Position numbers and translations under genes: made by a program. Source: Legionellales bacterium (GTDB lineage: Bacteria > Pseudomonadota > Gammaproteobacteria > Legionellales > Legionellaceae). Taken from it: 15,467 nucleotides of DNA. Of the stretch, positions 7,539-15,467 are shown piece by piece; within the stretch, counting starts at the first letter, position 1, and the number at the start of each line of letters is the position of its first letter. The notes beneath the pieces were generated by a model. It was not told the origin of the DNA and ran no database searches. It saw only the letters and a program-made list of their open reading frames with translations. The stretch covers positions 1 to 15,467 of the forward strand of contig DNMA01000222.1 in assembly GCA_003489505.1 (NCBI GenBank), given 5' to 3'.

Positions 7539-7570
7539 GTCATATGATAAAATTTTTATATTGAACGCAG

Positions 7571-10339
7571 ATGACAATTAAAATTCGTGGGGCCAAAACA
7601 CATAATTTAAAATCCATCGATGTAGATATCCCTCGTGATCAATTAACCGTCATTACGGGGCTATCTGGTTGTGGTAAATCCTCTTTAGCATTTGATACCT
7701 TGTATGCAGAGGGACAAAGACGATATGTGGAGTCTTTGTCAGCTTATGCCAGACAATTTCTTTCTTTAATGGAAAAACCAGATATCGACTCCATTGAGGG
7801 TTTGTCGCCAGCTATTGCCATTCAACAAAAAGCCACCTCACATAATCCACGCTCAACGGTGGGTACAGTTACTGAAATCTATGATTATTTAAGACTTTTA
7901 TATGCTCGAATTGGTGATCCATACTGCCCAACCCATCAAATTCGACTACATGCACAAACCATTAGTCAGATGGTCGACCATACGCTATCTTTACCAGAAG
8001 ACTCGAAAGTGATGATTCTTGCACCAGTGGTTAAGGAGCGTAAAGGTGAGCATTTACAATTGATTCAACAATTGAAGGCTAAAGGGTATTTACGTGTTCG
8101 AATCAATGATGTGATTTATGAAATTGATGAAATACCAGCCTTAGATGCCAAAAGAAAAAATCAAATTGATGTGGTGGTTGACCGTTGTAAAGTCAAAAAA
8201 GAGCATGCCCAGCGTTTAAGTGAGTCATTTGAGAATGCCTTGTCTTTAAGTGAAGGGCTAGTGATTGTGGCTTCCATGGAAGAGGCTTTTGAGGATGTTT
8301 TATTTTCAGCAAGTTTTGCATGTCCACATTGTGCATTTTCTTTAACAGAATTATCGCCGCGTCTATTTTCTTTTAATAGCCCGATGGGGGCCTGTGATCA
8401 ATGTGATGGTTTAGGCGTTCATGAGTTTTTTGATGAGGCCAAACTGGTTTATAATCCCAGCTTAAGTATTTCAGAAGGTGCAATAGGTGGCTGGGATAAA
8501 CGCTCAGGCTTTTATTTTAATATGCTCGCGACTGTTGCCATGCAGTATGGTTTTTCTTTAGATAAACCTTTTGATGCCTTACCCAAAACCATACAAAATT
8601 TATTAATTCATGGAGAGAAAGGTGGTTTTATGGGGATGCTTCCTTATCTGCAAAGACGTTATCGCCAACAAGACCATAGCCGTTATCGAGAGGATTTAAC
8701 CCAGTGGATTTCAGAAAAAGCCTGTGATGTTTGTCAAGGTACGCGATTAAAATCAGCGGCACGCTTTGTTAAAATTCAAGAAACAAGTTTGCCGGACTTA
8801 ACGCAAAAGACGATTTTTCAATTACACAGCTTTTTTTCTAATTTACAATTAGAAGGTGCTAAAAAACAAATTGCTGAAAAAATCAATACAGAAATCATTG
8901 CTCGCCTTGGATTTTTAAATGATGTCGGCTTGGAGTATTTAACACTTGCGCGCTCTGCTGAAACTTTATCAGGGGGTGAGGCACAAAGAATTCGTTTGGC
9001 CAGTCAAATTGGTTCAGGATTGGTGGGGGTGATGTATGTGCTTGATGAGCCTTCAATTGGACTGCATCAAAGAGATAATCAAAGACTTTTAGATACTTTA
9101 TTCAAACTTCGTGATTTAGGTAACTCTGTGATTGTAGTCGAGCATGATGAAGATGCCATTCGCCATGCTGATCATGTGATTGACTTAGGTCCCAGAGCGG
9201 GCGTGCACGGCGGAGAAGTTGTGGTCAGTGGAACCCCTCAAGAGGTCATGAATTGTAAAGACTCGTTGACAGGAAATTATTTGAGTGGGGTTTTAGAAAT
9301 TTCTGTACCGCAAACCAGACGCTCACTCAATCAAGATCAGATGATTAAACTACGAGGAGTCAATTGTCATAATTTGAAAAATCTAGATGTCGATATTCCT
9401 TTGGGCATGATGGTTTGTATCACAGGCGTTTCAGGCTCAGGGAAGTCCAGTTTAATCAATGATACTTTATTTCCCTTAGCCGCATCAGTTCTCAATGGCG
9501 CTCGTCTTGCAAAAGATGTGCATATTCAGTCTTATAAAGGCCTTGAACTCTGTGATAAAGTCATTGACATAGACCAAAGTCCGATTGGTCGAACGCCTCG
9601 CTCCAATCCTGCGACTTACACTGGTTTGTTAACGCCGATTCGTGAGTTATTTGCAGGCACGCCAGAGTCACGTGCACGAGGATATCAGCCAGGTCGATTT
9701 AGTTTTAATGTCAAAGGCGGGCGATGCGAGGCTTGTCAAGGCGATGGGGTGGTGCGTGTTGAAATGCATTTTTTACCCGATATTTTTGTTGCCTGTGATG
9801 TTTGTCAGGGTAAGCGTTATAATCGTGAAACTTTATCGATTACTTATAAAGGTAAAAATATTGATGAAGTTTTAAATATGACCGTGGAAGATGCAAGTAC
9901 TTTTTTTGAGGCTATTCCATCGATTTATCGTAAATGTAAAACCCTTGAAGAGGTGGGGTTAGGTTATATCACTTTAGGTCAAAGTGCTGTGACTTTATCC
10001 GGTGGTGAAGCCCAACGTATTAAATTAGCCAAAGAGTTATCCAAACGGAGCACGGGTAAAACTTTATATATTCTGGATGAGCCGACCACAGGTTTACATT
10101 TTTATGATGTACAACAATTATTAAATGTGTTGTATCGCTTAAGAGATCAAGGTAATAGCATTATTATTATCGAACATCATCTCGATGTGATTAAAACTGC
10201 TGATTGGATTATTGATATTGGTCCAGAAGGCGGAGAGCGTGGTGGTCAAATTGTGGCAACAGGCACCCCTGAAATGGTCATTAATTGTCCTCAGTCGTAC
10301 ACGGGACAGTTTTTAAAACCGCTACTCAGGCAAAAATAA
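7571..10339 (+). CDS. uvrA: UvrA, excinuclease ABC subunit A
   Basis: UvrA is the damage-recognition ATPase of nucleotide excision repair. It works as a dimer that loads UvrB onto lesions in the cytoplasm. The 922 residues (E. coli 940) contain two ABC modules. The first has Walker [10 protein letters not shown] (30-38), then [20 protein letters not shown], a CPHC...CDQC zinc-binding pair, a second Cys pair CDVC in the insertion, and the signature LSGGEAQR followed by [10 protein letters not shown]. The second module has GVSGSGKSS (619-627), the C-terminal zinc finger CEACQGDG...[10 protein letters not shown], another LSGGEAQR, and [11 protein letters not shown]. All ATPase and zinc motifs are intact. 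The start ATG 7571 matches the family N-terminus ([10 protein letters not shown]), but the ribosome site upstream is weak. It lies 130 bases after kdpD with its own candidate promoter, so it is probably not part of the kdp operon. Confidence 0.98.
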   Translation: MTIKIRGAKTHNLKSIDVDIPRDQLTVITGLSGCGKSSLAFDTLYAEGQRRYVESLSAYARQFLSLMEKPDIDSIEGLSPAIAIQQKATSHNPRSTVGTVTEIYDYLRLLYARIGDPYCPTHQIRLHAQTISQMVDHTLSLPEDSKVMILAPVVKERKGEHLQLIQQLKAKGYLRVRINDVIYEIDEIPALDAKRKNQIDVVVDRCKVKKEHAQRLSESFENALSLSEGLVIVASMEEAFEDVLFSASFACPHCAFSLTELSPRLFSFNSPMGACDQCDGLGVHEFFDEAKLVYNPSLSISEGAIGGWDKRSGFYFNMLATVAMQYGFSLDKPFDALPKTIQNLLIHGEKGGFMGMLPYLQRRYRQQDHSRYREDLTQWISEKACDVCQGTRLKSAARFVKIQETSLPDLTQKTIFQLHSFFSNLQLEGAKKQIAEKINTEIIARLGFLNDVGLEYLTLARSAETLSGGEAQRIRLASQIGSGLVGVMYVLDEPSIGLHQRDNQRLLDTLFKLRDLGNSVIVVEHDEDAIRHADHVIDLGPRAGVHGGEVVVSGTPQEVMNCKDSLTGNYLSGVLEISVPQTRRSLNQDQMIKLRGVNCHNLKNLDVDIPLGMMVCITGVSGSGKSSLINDTLFPLAASVLNGARLAKDVHIQSYKGLELCDKVIDIDQSPIGRTPRSNPATYTGLLTPIRELFAGTPESRARGYQPGRFSFNVKGGRCEACQGDGVVRVEMHFLPDIFVACDVCQGKRYNRETLSITYKGKNIDEVLNMTVEDASTFFEAIPSIYRKCKTLEEVGLGYITLGQSAVTLSGGEAQRIKLAKELSKRSTGKTLYILDEPTTGLHFYDVQQLLNVLYRLRDQGNSIIIIEHHLDVIKTADWIIDIGPEGGERGGQIVATGTPEMVINCPQSYTGQFLKPLLRQK

Positions 10340-10387
10340 AGGCTCTTCATCAAAATTTTGATAAATATTTTCAAGGAATGCTTTTAT

Positions 10388-10415
10388 TTGATGAATTTTT
10401 TGTTAGACTTATAGA
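10388..10415 (+). promoter_or_regulatory. Weak candidate promoter of the repeat lipoprotein
   Basis: TTGATG (10388-10393) and TATAGA (10410-10415) are 16 bases apart, about 35 bases before the lipoprotein start. Both boxes are imperfect and other placements are possible in this AT-rich spacer. Confidence 0.3.
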
Positions 10416-10449
10416 GGTAGTAATACAGTTTCGAAACGGAGAATAAAAA

Positions 10450-10689
10450 ATGAAAAAAATTTTAGTTGTATTATCTATGTTATTACTTGGCGTAGGTTTA
10501 ACTGCTTGTGGTAAAGGTTCTGACAGTACTTCTGCTACTGAAGAATCTGCACCTGCTGCTGAAGCGCCTGCTGCTGAAGAAGCTCCAGCTGCGCCTGCTG
10601 CTGAAGAAGCTCCAGCTGCTCCTGCTGCTGAAGAAGCTCCAGCTGCACCTGCCGCTGAAGAAGCTCCAGCTGCACCTGCTGCTGAGTAA
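10450..10689 (+). CDS. Short Ala/Pro/Glu-repeat lipoprotein
   Basis: This 79-residue protein starts MKKILVVLSMLLLGVGLTAC: a two-lysine n-region, a hydrophobic core and the lipobox LTAC, with the lipidated cysteine at position 20. Glycine at +2 is not an inner-membrane retention signal, so outer-membrane anchoring is likely. After a short Ser/Thr/Gly linker (21-35), the rest is low complexity, four and a half copies of a nine-residue unit AAEEAPAAP ending in AAE. There is no globular domain, so it is probably an extended, acidic, periplasmic rod or spacer. A good Shine-Dalgarno GGAG (10438-10441) lies eight bases before the ATG, and a hairpin terminator follows the stop, so it is a monocistronic unit. 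The signal peptide plus lipobox show that this frame is the real one. I cannot name a family or function. Confidence 0.8.
   Translation: MKKILVVLSMLLLGVGLTACGKGSDSTSATEESAPAAEAPAAEEAPAAPAAEEAPAAPAAEEAPAAPAAEEAPAAPAAE
10570..10677 (+). repeat. Four tandem 27-bp repeats within the lipoprotein gene
   Basis: Four 27-bp units (10570-10596, 10597-10623, 10624-10650, 10651-10677) each encode AAEEAPAAP. They differ only at third positions of some alanine codons (GCT, GCG, GCA, GCC). Partial units flank the array at 10555-10569 and 10678-10686. The length is a multiple of three, so copy-number change would keep the frame. Confidence 0.93.
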
Positions 10690-10698
10690 TGAACATTT

Positions 10699-10724
10699 AA
10701 ACAGCACCTGTAATGGTGCTGTTT
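10699..10724 (+). terminator. Hairpin terminator after the lipoprotein gene
   Basis: AAACAGCACC (10699-10708) pairs perfectly with GGTGCTGTTT (10715-10724) across a 6-base loop, 10 bases after the stop codon. The T tract at the 3' edge is short (TTTATT), so termination may be moderate. The leading As could make it partly bidirectional. Confidence 0.7.
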
Positions 10725-10768
10725 ATTCCATGCCCGTTTTACGTCTTTTAAATTTATCCACGCTATAG

Positions 10769-10798
10769 TTGGTTAATTTTCTTCTTCATTCCTATAAT
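10769..10798 (+). promoter_or_regulatory. Candidate promoter of the cinA-like gene
   Basis: A perfect -10 box TATAAT (10793-10798) has a poor -35 TTGGTT (10769-10774) 18 bases upstream. The start would be near 10805, giving a leader of only about 23 bases before the GTG start. Confidence 0.45.
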
Positions 10799-10827
10799 AA
10801 TATTATCGAGTGTCCTAGGAGATAATT

Positions 10828-11895
10828 GTGCGAATTTCGATCATTGCCACAGGTCATGAGGTCGTTGCCGGTGAGGTTTTAAATAGCAACACTCAAAAAA
10901 TAGCATACGATTTATCTTCACAGGGTCTTGAAATCACGACCCATATGGCTTGTCGCGATGTGCTCGATGAGATACTTTTTTCTTTAAATTGCCTATCCAA
11001 ACATGATGTCATTATCACCATTGGCGGCTTAGGACCGACTTGTGATGATATCACTCGTTTTGCAGTTGCTAAATTTTTGCAAATGGAATTAGTTGAGCAT
11101 GAAAAAGCCAAGAAGCATCTTCAACAGTATTTAAAACATCAAAGCTTAATCCCTATCGAAAATAGAAAACAAGAATGCTTGTTTCCAGTCGATGCTCACT
11201 TGTTGGACAACCCCAATGGAACAGCGATGGGTGCATGGATTGCAAAAAATAAGCAAATGATTGTGATGCTTCCAGGGCCTCCACGAGAATGCTTGCCCAT
11301 GTGGGAAAATTTTGTATTGCCAGAATTGATTAAACGCATCCCCGCATCGCCGCCTTGGCTCCGATGGTTGGTGTTTGGAATACCAGAGGCTGGGTTAATA
11401 AGTGATTTAGATAAGATTTTAAAAGGTATCCCACATGAATTGGGATACCGATGTTCCATGCCTTATGTCGAGGTAAAAGTCAAAACCGATGAGGCCCATC
11501 GTGAGATGCTCATTTCGCAATTAGACCAATTTTTTAAAGATAAACAACTACTGAAAAATCAAAGCGCAAGCCAGGCCCTTAAGGCTTATTTACACGAAAA
11601 GCCATTGAGTTTTAGTATTTCAGATCAATTAACTGGTGGGTTATTGGAGGCGCAAATCATGACTCCTGAGCTTTATAGTCGGATATCATTTCATGATAAG
11701 CGTGCGATGCATTTTTGTTTATCGGGATTACATGATTTTTGGCATCAATTGCCTGAGATGAAACATCTCGGATGTTTTATGCAAATCAAAGATACTTTAT
11801 TGCGTTATGACCCCGTGATTAAAAGCAAACACCTACCCCATTATGCAATGGAGTGGGCGGCTTTTTGTATTTTGCAATATTTAGAAAAGACTTGA
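10828..11895 (+). CDS. CinA-type protein with a degenerate C-terminal amidase domain
   Basis: The first 170 residues match the COG1058 (MoCF/molybdopterin-binding-like) domain of CinA: SIIATGHEVVAGEVLNSNT (4-22), TIGGLGPTCDDITR (64-77), ENRKQ (111-115), NPNGTAMG (128-135) and LPGPPRE (148-154). CinA proteins of about 410 residues usually end in a nicotinamide-nucleotide amidase (PncC) domain that begins AESCTGGL and has a Ser-Tyr-Lys active site. Here residues 262-273 read FSISDQLTGGLL. The TGGL remains, but the Glu-Ser-Cys is changed and the following Tyr/Lys segment cannot be found; the total is only 355 residues. I infer loss of amidase activity with possible retention of the N-terminal ADP-ribose pyrophosphatase-type activity known for some relatives. 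The start is GTG 10828, supported by AGGAGA at 10817-10822. It converges on obgE with two bases between the stop codons. Confidence 0.85.
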   Translation: MRISIIATGHEVVAGEVLNSNTQKIAYDLSSQGLEITTHMACRDVLDEILFSLNCLSKHDVIITIGGLGPTCDDITRFAVAKFLQMELVEHEKAKKHLQQYLKHQSLIPIENRKQECLFPVDAHLLDNPNGTAMGAWIAKNKQMIVMLPGPPRECLPMWENFVLPELIKRIPASPPWLRWLVFGIPEAGLISDLDKILKGIPHELGYRCSMPYVEVKVKTDEAHREMLISQLDQFFKDKQLLKNQSASQALKAYLHEKPLSFSISDQLTGGLLEAQIMTPELYSRISFHDKRAMHFCLSGLHDFWHQLPEMKHLGCFMQIKDTLLRYDPVIKSKHLPHYAMEWAAFCILQYLEKT

Positions 11896-11897
11896 GA

Positions 11898-12935
<1,038 letters not shown>

Positions 12936-12943
12936 TCAAATGA

Positions 12944-12970
12944 AATATACCCCAACAAGTGGGGTATATT
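12944..12970 (-). terminator. Hairpin in the rpmA-obgE spacer (attenuator or weak terminator)
   Basis: AATATACCCC (12944-12953) pairs perfectly with GGGGTATATT (12961-12970) around a 7-base loop. Read on the minus strand, it lies after rpmA and ends 14 bases before the obgE start. The bases after the stem (TCATTTGAG) lack a real U tract. A partial terminator, an RNA-processing site or a brake on obgE translation all fit. Confidence 0.55.
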
Positions 12971-12982
12971 AATTAATAATTG

Positions 12983-13004
12983 CTAAGATATGGGGATATC
13001 TTAG
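12983..13004 (-). other. Hairpin overlapping the rpmA stop codon
   Basis: CTAAGATAT (12983-12991) pairs with ATATCTTAG (12996-13004) across a GGGG loop (CCCC on the transcribed strand). The rpmA stop (13001-13003) is inside the stem. Together with the hairpin at 12944-12970 it fills most of the short rpmA-obgE spacer. Confidence 0.55.
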
Positions 13005-13261
13005 TTTGCAGCTTCAATGGTGACGTAGTGACGATTTTTTAGTCCTTTACGAACAAATTTTACATGTCCTGGAACTAATGCAAATAATGTATGATCACGA
13101 CCAACGCCAACACCTGGACCTGCATGAAAACGAGTTCCACGTTGACGAACTAAAATTTCACCAGCTAATACGTTTTGACCACCGAATCTTTTCACCCCAA
13201 GATACTTAGGATTCGAGTCGCGGCCGTTACGGGTACTACCACCTGCTTTCTTCTGAGCCAT
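13001..13261 (-). CDS. rpmA: 50S ribosomal protein L27
   Basis: L27 is a large-subunit protein whose N-terminal tail reaches the peptidyl-transferase centre. The 86 residues fit the family (E. coli 85) and include [16 protein letters not shown] at the N-terminus, then [29 protein letters not shown], and GRDHTLFAL. There is no N-terminal extension of the cleaved Firmicutes type. It lies 29 bases downstream of rplU in the same transcript. An AGG (in TAGGTAG) about 12 bases before the ATG is the likely ribosome site. The stop codon is embedded in a 9-bp hairpin. Confidence 0.99.
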   Translation of the reverse strand: MAQKKAGGSTRNGRDSNPKYLGVKRFGGQNVLAGEILVRQRGTRFHAGPGVGVGRDHTLFALVPGHVKFVRKGLKNRHYVTIEAAN

Positions 13262-13290
13262 TTCTATTACTACCTATATAGATTAATCGA

Positions 13291-13602
13291 TTAAGAATGA
13301 ATCGCTTTAATTTGAACTGCTGTAAAGTTTTGACGATGTCCCATTTGTTTCATATGGTGTTTACGACGACGAAACTTAATAATTTTAATTTTCTTGTGAC
13401 GACCTTGCTCTAAAACTTCAGCTTCAACATTAGCTTTTATTAATTTAGAGGCGTCAACCACAACAGAACCTTCTTTAGAAATCATCAACACATTGTCAAA
13501 TTGAATGGTTGAACCCACTTCAACTGGAAGCTGTTCGACTTTTAATACATCACCGGCTTTAACACGATATTGTTTGCCGCCTGTTAGAATCACTGCATAC
13601 AT
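13291..13602 (-). CDS. rplU: 50S ribosomal protein L21
   Basis: L21 binds 23S rRNA in the large subunit. The 103 residues equal the E. coli length and show the family start [14 protein letters not shown], the FDNVLMI strand, and the basic [19 protein letters not shown] segment near the C-terminus that contacts RNA. GGAG lies nine bases upstream of the ATG (13602-13600). It is the first gene of the rplU-rpmA-obgE unit, read from a strong promoter about 47 bases upstream, with a leader of about 40 bases. Confidence 0.99.
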   Translation of the reverse strand: MYAVILTGGKQYRVKAGDVLKVEQLPVEVGSTIQFDNVLMISKEGSVVVDASKLIKANVEAEVLEQGRHKKIKIIKFRRRKHHMKQMGHRQNFTAVQIKAIHS

Positions 13603-13648
13603 AAATATTACTCCAGCGTATTTCGCTTAGATTAGTACAAAGCACTAT

Positions 13649-13677
13649 ATTTTAGACAAAAAAACGATAGGCTTCAA
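13649..13677 (-). promoter_or_regulatory. Sigma70 promoter of rplU-rpmA-obgE
   Basis: On the minus strand, TTGAAG (13677-13672) and TAAAAT (13654-13649, five of six) are exactly 17 bases apart, with a T-rich spacer. Transcription would begin near 13642. Position, spacing and the lack of competitors make this convincing by sequence. Confidence 0.7.
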
Positions 13678-13788
13678 GTTTTTATTCTTTTATTTATGTT
13701 ATTTTTGTAAAAAAAATGAAGAATACTGCTTGAAAGGTAATTTGGGCTATGATAATTGATGTTTTATGGGCATAGTGCAAACTGCTTA

Positions 13789-13817
13789 TTGAACATTCAA
13801 TTATACTAATTTATAAT
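13789..13817 (+). promoter_or_regulatory. Sigma70 promoter of rplY
   Basis: TTGAAC (13789-13794) and a perfect TATAAT (13812-13817) are 17 bases apart. The start would be near 13824, leaving a leader of about 86 bases before rplY. The stretch between this promoter and the divergent rplU promoter (13678-13788) is AT-rich, and I see no gene in it. Confidence 0.7.
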
Positions 13818-13858
13818 ACACCGTCCATAATCTTTATGGCAACAAATTTTTTAATCAT

Positions 13859-13888
13859 TATCTTTGTCTTGGTCGCAAAGCGAAGATA
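13859..13888 (+). promoter_or_regulatory. Possible structured leader of rplY
   Basis: TATCTTTG (13859-13866) can pair with CGAAGATA (13881-13888), with one G-U pair. An alternative shorter pairing, CTTTG (13862-13866) with CAAAG (13876-13880), uses the same left arm. The structure ends seven bases before the rplY Shine-Dalgarno GGAG (13895-13898). Autoregulation by L25 is possible but only inferred. Confidence 0.35.
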
Positions 13889-13909
13889 GTACTTGGAGTA
13901 TATATTATT

Positions 13910-14569
13910 ATGTCATCAATTAAATTAACTGCAGAACTCAGACAAGACTGTGGTAAAGGTGCGAGCCGCCGCCTCCGTCGTCTGGACAACCTTGTTCCTG
14001 GTATCGTGTACGGTGGTGAGGAAGAACCCGTTTCTATTCAATTACTTCACAATAAAGTGATTAAAGCTTTAGAAAACGAACATTTCTATTCAAGCGTTGT
14101 CACTTTAGACGTTCAAGGTTCTAAAAAAGAACATGTTATTTTAAAAGCTTTACAAAGACATCCTTACAAAGCTTTAATTATGCACATGGACTTCCAACGT
14201 GTATCACCTAATGATGAAATCACCAAAGTCATTCCATTACACTTCTTAAATGAAGAAAAAGCGCTTGGCGTTATTGCTGGTGGCATGGTGAATCATCACA
14301 TGAATCATGTTGAAATTCGTTGTAAAGTTAAAAACTTACCTGATCATTTAGATGTGGACATCGCTAAATTAGAAATCAATCAAGTATTACACTTATCTGA
14401 TTTAAAATTACCAAAAGGCGTTGAATTCGTTGTTGATTGTAAAGATGAATCTCACAACTTAGCGGTTGTAAGCGTTCATATGCCACGTGTAATTGAAGAA
14501 GAAGTTGAAGTTGAAGCAGAAGTTCCTGCTGATGCTGTACCTGCAATTGAAGAACCAAAAGCAGAGTAA
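13910..14569 (+). CDS. rplY: 50S ribosomal protein L25, long CTC/TL5 form
   Basis: L25 binds 5S rRNA. The short E. coli form has 94 residues, whereas this 219-residue protein is the two-domain general-stress (CTC/TL5) form. The N-terminal domain (about 1-92) has the typical LTAELRQDCGKGASRRLRR, the VPGIVYGG turn and HPYKALIMHMDFQRV. The C-terminal TL5 domain (about 93-190) includes PLHFLNEEKALGV, GGMVNHHMNHVEIRC, LPDHLDVDIAKLE and HLSDLKLPKGV. The last 25 residues form an acidic Glu/Val/Ala/Pro tail. GGAG lies 11 bases before ATG 13910. It has its own promoter and a strong terminator, so it is probably expressed mainly as a single gene, followed by pth. Confidence 0.97.
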   Translation: MSSIKLTAELRQDCGKGASRRLRRLDNLVPGIVYGGEEEPVSIQLLHNKVIKALENEHFYSSVVTLDVQGSKKEHVILKALQRHPYKALIMHMDFQRVSPNDEITKVIPLHFLNEEKALGVIAGGMVNHHMNHVEIRCKVKNLPDHLDVDIAKLEINQVLHLSDLKLPKGVEFVVDCKDESHNLAVVSVHMPRVIEEEVEVEAEVPADAVPAIEEPKAE

Positions 14570-14584
14570 TATATAATCAAAAAG

Positions 14585-14625
14585 CGGTGTTGGTGTTTTT
14601 TTATAACGTCAACACCGTTTTTTTT
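14585..14625 (+). terminator. Rho-independent terminator of rplY
   Basis: CGGTGTTG (14585-14592) pairs with CAACACCG (14610-14617), extendable by G-U/G-C pairs, and is followed directly by eight Ts (14618-14625). It lies 15 bases after the rplY stop and 14 bases before pth. Expression of pth and ychF must rely on read-through or an unseen start. Confidence 0.88.
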
Positions 14626-14639
14626 ACCTAAAGAATGAC

Positions 14640-15200
14640 ATGAGTATAAAACTAATTGTCGGCCTAAAAAATCCAGGCGATAAATATGCCAAAACTCGGC
14701 ACAATGCAGGAGCTTGGGTTTTAGAAGCTATCAGTTCGAATTGGCAATCCAAAAAAGATTTTCTAGGTGAAGTATCAGAAATTTCATGGCCTGACTGTAA
14801 AGTTCTGGCATTACTTCCCAATACTTATATGAATTTAAGTGGTCAAGCCGTTGGGGCCATTGCACGTTTTTACCGATATCAGCCTGAAGAAATACTGGTG
14901 ATTCATGATGAGTTGGATTTACCCACTGGACGTGTCCGTCTTAAAAAAGGTGGGGGACATGGTGGCCATAATGGTTTACAAGACATTATTAGACATCTGG
15001 GCAGTCCCAATTTTTATCGTTTAAGAATCGGTATTGGGCACCCGGGAGACAAAAACGACGTGGCCAATTACGTTCTTCATACGCCAAGTGCTAGTGAAAG
15101 AAAATTATTAGATGCAGCCGTCGATAAAATATTACCTTATTTGCCACAAATTATTAAAGGGCAAATTGATTTAGTGATGAATGAGTTACATCGAGATTAG
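14640..15200 (+). CDS. pth: Peptidyl-tRNA hydrolase
   Basis: Pth releases tRNA from peptidyl-tRNAs that drop off the ribosome and is essential in bacteria. The 186 residues (E. coli 194) contain [17 protein letters not shown] (8-24) with catalytic His21 and Asn11, [12 protein letters not shown] (61-72) with Asn65, the IHDELDLP stretch (88-95) with Asp90, and [14 protein letters not shown] (103-116). All residues I associate with catalysis are present. ATG 14640 is chosen because it gives the family N-terminus MSIKLIVGL; an ATG at 14635 meets a stop after two codons. The ribosome site is weak (AAAG). The gene sits directly behind the rplY terminator, and its stop overlaps the ychF Shine-Dalgarno, so pth and ychF are likely cotranscribed. 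Confidence 0.97.
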   Translation: MSIKLIVGLKNPGDKYAKTRHNAGAWVLEAISSNWQSKKDFLGEVSEISWPDCKVLALLPNTYMNLSGQAVGAIARFYRYQPEEILVIHDELDLPTGRVRLKKGGGHGGHNGLQDIIRHLGSPNFYRLRIGIGHPGDKNDVANYVLHTPSASERKLLDAAVDKILPYLPQIIKGQIDLVMNELHRD

Positions 15201-15208
15201 GAGTCAAT

Positions 15209-15467
15209 ATGGGATTTAAATGTGGTATCGTGGGTTTACCGAATGTCGGAAAATCAACATTATTTAATGCTTTAACCAAAGCAGAAGTTCCTGCTTCTAA
15301 TTATCCTTTTTGTACGATTGAACCCAATATGGGCATGGTGCAAGTCCCAGATTCGCGCTTAGATGAATTAGCTCGCATCGTCAAACCTCAACAAGTGGTA
15401 CCCACTATCATGCAATTTGTTGATATTGCAGGGTTAGTGGCTGGTGCATCAAAAGGTGAAGGTTTAG
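15209..15467 (+). CDS. ychF: YchF/OLA1-type ATPase (partial, runs off the window)
   Basis: The first 86 codons of YchF are present; the frame is open to the end of the window. YchF belongs to the Obg-related TRAFAC GTPase group but prefers ATP, binds ribosomes and is linked to stress and redox responses. The sequence [20 protein letters not shown] carries the P-loop (GLPNVGKST, residues 9-17), then [19 protein letters not shown] (switch I region) and [16 protein letters not shown] (G3 DIAGL). AGGAG (15199-15203) lies five bases before ATG 15209 and shares bases with the pth stop codon. The full family length is about 363 residues, so roughly three quarters of the gene lies outside. Confidence 0.97.
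   Translation, partial: MGFKCGIVGLPNVGKSTLFNALTKAEVPASNYPFCTIEPNMGMVQVPDSRLDELARIVKPQQVVPTIMQFVDIAGLVAGASKGEGL

Noticed and set aside
9642..9875. A 77-codon plus-strand ORF inside uvrA.
   Set aside because: It lies wholly over the UvrA zinc-finger region in another frame; the residues resemble no family and there is no ribosome site of note.
10349..10362. Palindrome ATCAAAATTTTGAT after uvrA as a terminator.
   Set aside because: The stem would be only five A-T-rich pairs and no T tract follows, so it is too weak to call.
10570..10677. A short regular repeat array that could be mistaken for CRISPR.
   Set aside because: The units are directly adjacent with no unique spacers, lie inside a coding frame, and encode one peptide repeat.
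10498..10768. Open frames on both strands over the lipoprotein repeats (a Leu/Lys-rich one on plus, a Ser/Arg-rich one on minus).
   Set aside because: They are by-products of the 27-bp repeat, whose length keeps every frame open. Only the frame from 10450 has a Shine-Dalgarno, signal peptide and lipobox.
14635..14643. ATG at 14635 as an alternative pth start.
   Set aside because: It reads ATG ACA TGA and stops at once; the ATG at 14640 gives the conserved Pth N-terminus.

Overview
The window looks like chromosomal DNA of an AT-rich gammaproteobacterium. The protein sequences (UvrA, L27, L21, Obg, YchF) read like gammaproteobacterial ones. The blocks rplU-rpmA-obgE and rplY-pth-ychF, close together and pointing apart, recall Legionella/Coxiella-type genomes. 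That placement is from memory and was not tested by a search. All genes are colinear and intact except the two cut by the window edges. I see no IS element, phage gene, CRISPR array, tRNA or rRNA.

Bases 1-311 hold the 3' end of an AAA ATPase of the DUF4143 type. From about 370 to 7440 runs a Kdp high-affinity potassium-uptake operon with its own sigma70-like promoter. Its genes are an unnamed 36-residue membrane peptide, kdpF, kdpA, kdpB, kdpC and kdpD. Four of the junctions are short or overlapping: the small ORF overlaps kdpF, kdpB overlaps kdpC by 4 bases, kdpC overlaps kdpD by 20, and kdpF and kdpA are 6 bases apart. The striking point is KdpD. Its N-terminal P-loop domain, Usp-like domain, membrane segments and ATP-binding HATPase boxes are readable, but the H-box histidine is replaced by glutamate (Glu657), and no kdpE follows. 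Classical phosphorelay control therefore looks lost. The parts needed for direct control of the pump (KdpD P-loop, KdpB TGES serine) remain.

Bases 7571-10339 encode UvrA (nucleotide excision repair). It is followed by a short lipoprotein built of 27-bp Ala/Pro/Glu repeats (10450-10689) with a clear terminator. A CinA-type protein (10828-11895) has a good N-terminal domain and a decayed amidase domain. It runs convergently, with a 2-base gap, into obgE.

On the minus strand, rplU-rpmA-obgE (13602 down to 11898) is read from a strong promoter at 13649-13677. Two hairpins lie between rpmA and obgE and may set the ratio of the GTPase to the ribosomal proteins. Diverging from it, rplY (long L25/CTC form) has a promoter with a perfect -10 box, a structured leader and a strong terminator. 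Then come pth (peptidyl-tRNA hydrolase) and the start of ychF, whose Shine-Dalgarno overlaps the pth stop. The right half of the window is thus mostly translation and ribosome-maturation housekeeping.
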